From assembly GCF_018446385.1 (NCBI RefSeq), contig NC_055989.1:134877004-134941003 (forward strand): 64,000 bases of DNA, in the 5' to 3' direction. Below are positions 59,761 through 64,000 of this stretch, one piece after another. Positions within the stretch are counted from its first letter, which is position 1. Every line of letters begins with the position of its first letter. The position numbers were made by a program, and so were the translations under genes. The stretch is from Zingiber officinale (lineage: Eukaryota > Streptophyta > Magnoliopsida > Zingiberales > Zingiberaceae). The notes beneath the pieces are model-generated. The model was not told where the DNA came from, made no database searches, and saw only the letters and a program-made list of their open reading frames with translations.

Positions 59761-60288
59761 ATCATACTTATCTCTTGTCAATATAACAAATAGAAGAACA
59801 GTCCAAGCTTAGGTTCCCAAGTCTAACTTGATTAATAAAGTTAGACTTGGTTAATATTGGATCCCCAAGGATTAAATTCATTACCTTGATAGATCCTATC
59901 GAGGCTATGATCCAGGGGGGCGCCAATAGAAAAACCATAGTTATTAAATAAATTTGGTTGATGTCTATTTTACTGTTTTTCCATTATACATGCTTAAATT
60001 AGGATAGATAAGGACTTAGACTTGATTCACACTTGACTAGTTAGACCTAGAATTTTCAAAAAGGAAATTAAATATTCAATTTCTTTAAAATATTTTGTCT
60101 AGAAGTGGTTGATGATCTAATACCCAAGAAGGCCTAGTGCCTCATCACAGCTTGGAAGCCAATTATTGAAATAAATATTTAATTAACTAACTGTTAACTC
60201 TTAGTTTAACTCAAATATTGATCAATCCTTAGATTAGTTTAAATTGAAGATTAAATTAAGCATCCTTAGATTAGAATTTAGATTAGAA
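59761..60288 (+). mobile_element. post-gag region of SIRE-like element, truncated
   Basis: IHYLDRSYRGYDPGG-type coding traces end near 59945. The conserved post-gag block CCAAGAAGGCCTAGTGCCTC lies at about 60135-60160. Near 60288 the sequence abuts the end of a minus-strand gag, so both elements are truncated tail to tail. Confidence 0.6.
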
Positions 60289-62036
60289 CCCAAAACCTAT
60301 TGGTGCTCCTTGGATGCTCTAGGTACTCACTAGGTATGACTTCCCTAGATACCTTTCTAAGGACTTTTCTAGGCTTCTTAGAAGCCTTGGTCACTTCTAC
60401 TAGGTCAACTCTAGGGATTGCTTCCCTTGTAACATTCTTTGTGACTTTATTAGGCCTTTTTGGAGCCTTAATCACCTTTACTAGATCAACTTTAGGGATA
60501 GCCTCCTTTGTGACCTTCTTTGTGACTTTGTTAGACTTCTTAGAAGTCTTGGTCACATTGGTCTTGCTAAAAGTACTTTTAGGAATTCCTTCCCTCGTAT
60601 CTTTAGCTTGACCTCTACACCTAGGGTTGGTCTCATAGCTATATGGAACCCTCTGAAAGGTAGTCACCTCCTTCTTGGCTTTAGGTTTGTATCCCAAATC
60701 TCTATAGCCATTGGATGACTCTTGTCTAGCTTTTCTTAGGTTTTACTCATTTTGACCCTTAAGAATATTTTTCATTCTTGCTATGGTTCTTTCTAAGTTA
60801 TCAAGTCTTGATCTCAAGACTTGGTTTTCGATCATTAAATCCATAGATTTGGATTTTTCTTGACCCCTATAAGCATTTCTATATCTAGGCATATATCTAT
60901 AATCCTTAGAGTTATTACTTAAATTGTTGTCTACCTTCCTAACCTTAGGTGTGATAGTTCTAGTATGAGGAGGAATGTATTTTCCCTTAGTGTCATCATG
61001 CTTCCTACTTTCATGATAATTAGCATAAAAAAGATAGGAATTATTTCTAATATGCATTTTATCATGACTAAGAGGAATTGCACTATTAAAGTTTACCTTG
61101 GGTTTGCTCTTAAAAGCTCCCCCTAGACTTGTGCTTCCTCCTCTAACTTTGATTGACTTCTTCCCTTTAGGACGTTGACTCCGGTAATGCCCATTTTGAT
61201 TCATGAGAAGCACACAATGTGCTCCTTGCTCTTGCATTATGTGGGACCAATCTCCTTGGGCTTCTCCTCTCCCTTGTGTACTACTTGGCCCTTCTTCTTG
61301 GCCAATTTGGGACACTTACTCTTGTAATGCTCATGCTCCCTACACTCAAAGCAAATGATATGATTTTTGTTATTTTCAATTGAATTTTCTATACCTTTGC
61401 TTGTAGGGATGATGCTTGATTCTCCATTTGATGTTGCTTGCATTGTGGAGGTTGCATCATCTTCCTCTTCTTCTTCTCTAGAGGGTGTGGGTGCTTCCAC
61501 CTCTTCAGCTCTTGAGGATGCGGATGCTTTCACCTCTTCCTCTCTCTTGAAGATGTAGAGGATCTCTCATCTTCTTCCTTCTCCTCCCCTTCCTTCTTCT
61601 CCTCGAATGTTGACATTGTGTCAACATCGGATTGGTCCTTCTCTTCTTGGACCAATGAGCCCTTCTCCTTGGGCTCTTCCACTCCTTGGACTTGTATAGG
61701 GTCTTCATGATAGGCAATGATCCTTTTCCAAAGATCACTTGCATTTGTGGTTTCACCCACACTCAACAAAATATTAGAAGGTAGCAAATTATGCAAAATT
61801 TTCGTTACCTCCTTATCCGCCTCCGCTAGCTCCTTTTGTTCCTCGGTCCAATGTCAAGGTCGGAGGCGTTTACCCTTCTTGCCCGTAGGAGCTTCAAATG
61901 GGTCACTCAAAATAACCCATTGGTTCCAATCCATTTGGAACCATGTCTCCAGCCGATTCCTCCAAAAGGCGAAGTCTTCCTTATCGTATGGAGGAGGAAT
62001 CCGGATGTCCCATCCAAGTGGACCTCCCAAGTCCAT
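60278..62036 (-). pseudogene. SIRE-like gag with Lys-rich repeats, minus strand
   Basis: It starts at ATG 62036 (MDLGGPLGWDIRIPPPYDKE, then FAFWRNRLETWF). It continues in another frame through ASDLWKRIIAYHEDP and a Glu-rich segment. The zinc knuckle CFECREHEHYKSKC is encoded at 61353-61312. A coiled coil near 60800 (ENQVLRSRLDNLERTIARM) follows, then three Lys-rich repeats of about 30 residues around REAIPRVDLVEV (60600-60340). It ends EVIPSEYLEHPRSTNRFWV. At least four frame breaks are present. Pol is missing past 60278. Confidence 0.82.
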
Positions 62037-62091
62037 CTTCTTCCTCTAGCTTCTTGCTCTCTTGGCGGTTAGTCCGTAGAAGAGCGGCCTT

Positions 62092-62103
62092 GCTCTGATA
62101 CCA
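62092..62103 (-). other. tRNA-Met primer-binding site
   Basis: GCTCTGATACCA is the exact complement of TGGTATCAGAGC and lies 2 bp from the LTR start at 62106. Confidence 0.9.
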
Positions 62104-62105
62104 AT

Positions 62106-63754
62106 TGTTGGGACCGATATGCACGCTAGAGGCGGGGTGAATAACGTTTCATCACTTCGCCAGTTGCTTTGTCTTGATAATATGCAGCGGAATACTAATA
62201 CAAACACAACCAACGCTAACTCAAGGATTTACTTGGTATCCACCTCAAGAAGAGGTGACTAATCGAAGGATCCACACATCGAGCACACACCTACACTATG
62301 AAACCACTCCTTTGCGGTAACTACCGAAGGTAGAGAAGCCTTACAAGCTCACAATACAACAAGAATATAAAGAGAAGCAAATACAAGGGAAATCTTACAA
62401 GATTTGTACAATAAACTCTAACCCTAGCTTCTTCTTCTTGTTACAACTCGCCTCTTGACTTGGACGTGCCTCCAAGAACCTTCAAGACTGGCGGAGAGAG
62501 TTATGGAGAAGTCGCTGTGAGAGTCGCAAAAGAATCGCAGGAAAGAACGCAAAGTTCTGGCGAAGAAAACGCTCCGCCCAGGCTTTATACAGTGCTCCCA
62601 ATCGATCCAAATTAGTCCCAATCGATTGCCACATTACATCTGCACAAACCCAGCCGTCCATTTCTCGTTTCCTGCTCAACGATCACTTTCCAATCGATCG
62701 ACCGATTGATTGGGACCATCTGAATCGATCGGCCGATCGATTCAAACCCATTATGTGCTCTCGCGTCCGCGCGAGAGCTTCTCCTCCCTAATCGATCGAC
62801 CGATCGATTGGTAGATCCCAATCGATCGCCCGATCGATTGGGAAAGCTTCTGTGCTTGCGAGTAATGCTCTCAATCGATCGACCGATCGATTAGAGTCAT
62901 CCCACACTCGCAACACACTCCAATCGATCGACCGATCGATTGGACACTGGTTCAATCGATCGACCGATCGATTGGACACTGGTTCAATTGATCGACCGAT
63001 CAATTGAACACCCTGAACTTACCTCAAACTCAAGTTCAAGGTCCCAAACCTAACTCCCAGTCAACCATGACCTGTTGGGTATCCATGCCTAGCATTTGCC
63101 CAACACCCGACTGACCTCGAACTAGCCTTCTAGCCTCCTCCATCAGCCTTACGTCCCTCGGATATCTCCCATCCTTCACGCCTTGCCTTCAGGAGCTTCT
63201 TTCAGCCTCATCCTAGTTGTCAGATTATACACCACACTCGATCAACCTCGAACTAGCCTTCTAGCCTCCTCCATCAGCCTTGCGTCCCTCAGATATCTCC
63301 TATCCTTCACGCCTTGCCTTCAGGAGCTTTCTTCGGCCTCATCCTAGTTATCGAGTTCTCAGTGCCAAGTCACACTAGGACTTACCTTGCCAAGACCACA
63401 TGCTTGAACTTTCAACCTTTGCCAAGATCACACTTAGACTTTCCCAATTGCCTGGCTCCTCACCAGGACTTTCTCCCTTTGCCAAGATCACACTTGGACT
63501 TTTCAATTGCCTGATCTCACTTATCAGGACTTTCACGACCAAGTCTAGTCAACACTGACCTACTTGGATTTTCACTCTTCCCAACCTTCCTGTTGGACTT
63601 ATCTTTGCCTAATCTCCAATTAGGAATTTTCCAGTCAAGTCTCCTATTAACCTTGACCTACATGACTTCTCTCTTGTCTACCCTTCAGTTAGGACTTTCC
63701 CAGATGCCTAAACTCCAGTTAGGACTTTCCCATTGCCTAAACTCCAGTTAGGAC
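62106..63754 (-). mobile_element. 5' LTR of the minus-strand SIRE-like element
   Basis: It starts TGTTGGGACCG beside the primer-binding site. The minus-strand TATA complement is at 62584-62589, followed by a palindrome array. The distal part (about 63360-63750) has CACCAGGACTTTC and CTCCAGTTAGGACTTTCC repeats like those of the LTR at 13484. It is interrupted at 63755 by another LTR, so its true end is not visible. Confidence 0.78.
62691..63006. promoter_or_regulatory. eight spaced palindromes upstream of LTR TATA box
   Basis: Each 22-bp unit has arms CAATCGATCG and CGATCGATTG with a 2-bp centre, at about 62691, 62723, 62790, 62819, 62872, 62921, 62953 and 62985. One or two arms carry substitutions. 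They lie upstream, on the minus strand, of the TATA box at 62584-62589. Confidence 0.7.
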
Positions 63755-64000
63755 TGTTAGGATCCTTCGTACGGAGGCTAGAGAGGGGGGTGTGAATAGC
63801 CGACCCCAAATCTTCGTTTCTTTCTACAAAACGTGTTAGCGCAGCGGAAAATAAACATAGAAACGAAAGGGAAAGAAGACAAACCTCAAACAAACCGATG
63901 TAACGAGGTTCGGAGATAAACTCCTACTCCTCGGCGTGTCCGTAAGGTGGACGAAGCCTATCAATCCGTCGGTGGATGAGTCCCCGGAGAACCGGCTAAT
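63755..64000 (-). mobile_element. LTR of the 13484 family, runs off window
   Basis: TGTTAGGATCCTTCGTACGG and the next 240 bp match the left part of the solo LTR at 13484-15283 almost base for base, including the ACAAAACGTGTTAGCGCAGCGG block. The right end lies outside the window. Confidence 0.88.

Noticed and set aside
62691-63006. CRISPR-like array
   Set aside because: Units are regularly palindromic but spacers are short and irregular, the host is a plant, and the array is in an LTR promoter region.
1-64000. Integrated pararetrovirus or other viral sequence
   Set aside because: All reverse transcriptase and integrase traces found fit copia or RTE order; no movement protein, coat protein or viral polymerase motif was seen.

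Overview
This window is eukaryotic plant nuclear DNA, almost certainly from a monocot with a retrotransposon-rich genome. A Zingiberales-like plant is my guess, from the style of the LTR families; that is inference only. The evidence is spliced and GC-rich host genes, initiator-tRNA-Met primer sites, Ty1/copia and Ty3/gypsy LTR elements, an RTE LINE, Tourist-like elements and a Cassandra TRIM. There are no bacterial operons, no CRISPR array and no viral genes that I recognise.

Only two host protein genes are convincing. The first (2399-3601, +) is an intronless 400-residue GT29 sialyltransferase-like protein with a signal anchor and the L, S, III and VS sialylmotifs. The second (26391-25505, -) is a complete four-exon PEBP gene of the TFL1/CEN/RCN clade. 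It is invisible to simple ORF calling. Its exons are 201, 62, 41 and 221 bp, its product is 174 residues, and it carries the diagnostic His85 and Asp141 of the TFL1 type.

Layout: 1-1659 is the 3' end and LTR of a SIRE/Maximus-like copia element. 1660-4418 is the sialyltransferase-like locus. 4419-8283 is a decayed TNT1-like copia element (-) split by an 864-bp Tourist/Harbinger element. 8284-21600 is a pile of nested SIRE-like and gypsy LTRs. 21601-29190 is the least transposon-dense part, with MITEs and the TFL1-like gene. 29195-32423 is a decayed RTE LINE whose TTG tail received a gypsy solo LTR. 32424-39141 holds two solo LTRs of that gypsy family in inverted orientation, around copia debris. 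39142-43838 is a SIRE-like element (-) carrying a structurally complete Cassandra TRIM and a 196-bp solo LTR. 43839-52815 is another SIRE-like element (-) whose gag is split twice, once through the zinc knuckle. 52870-56600 is an LTR with a 664-bp near-perfect tandem duplication. 56608-64000 is a 5' LTR plus gag (+) converging on a gag plus 5' LTR (-), which is itself broken by another LTR running off the window.

The most interesting pattern is that LTRs of different SIRE-like subfamilies each carry their own cluster of perfect or spaced palindromes directly upstream of the LTR TATA box. The palindromes differ between subfamilies but the position is the same. Target-site duplications were read directly for six LTR or TRIM insertions and two Tourist-like insertions, so much of the nesting order can be stated firmly.
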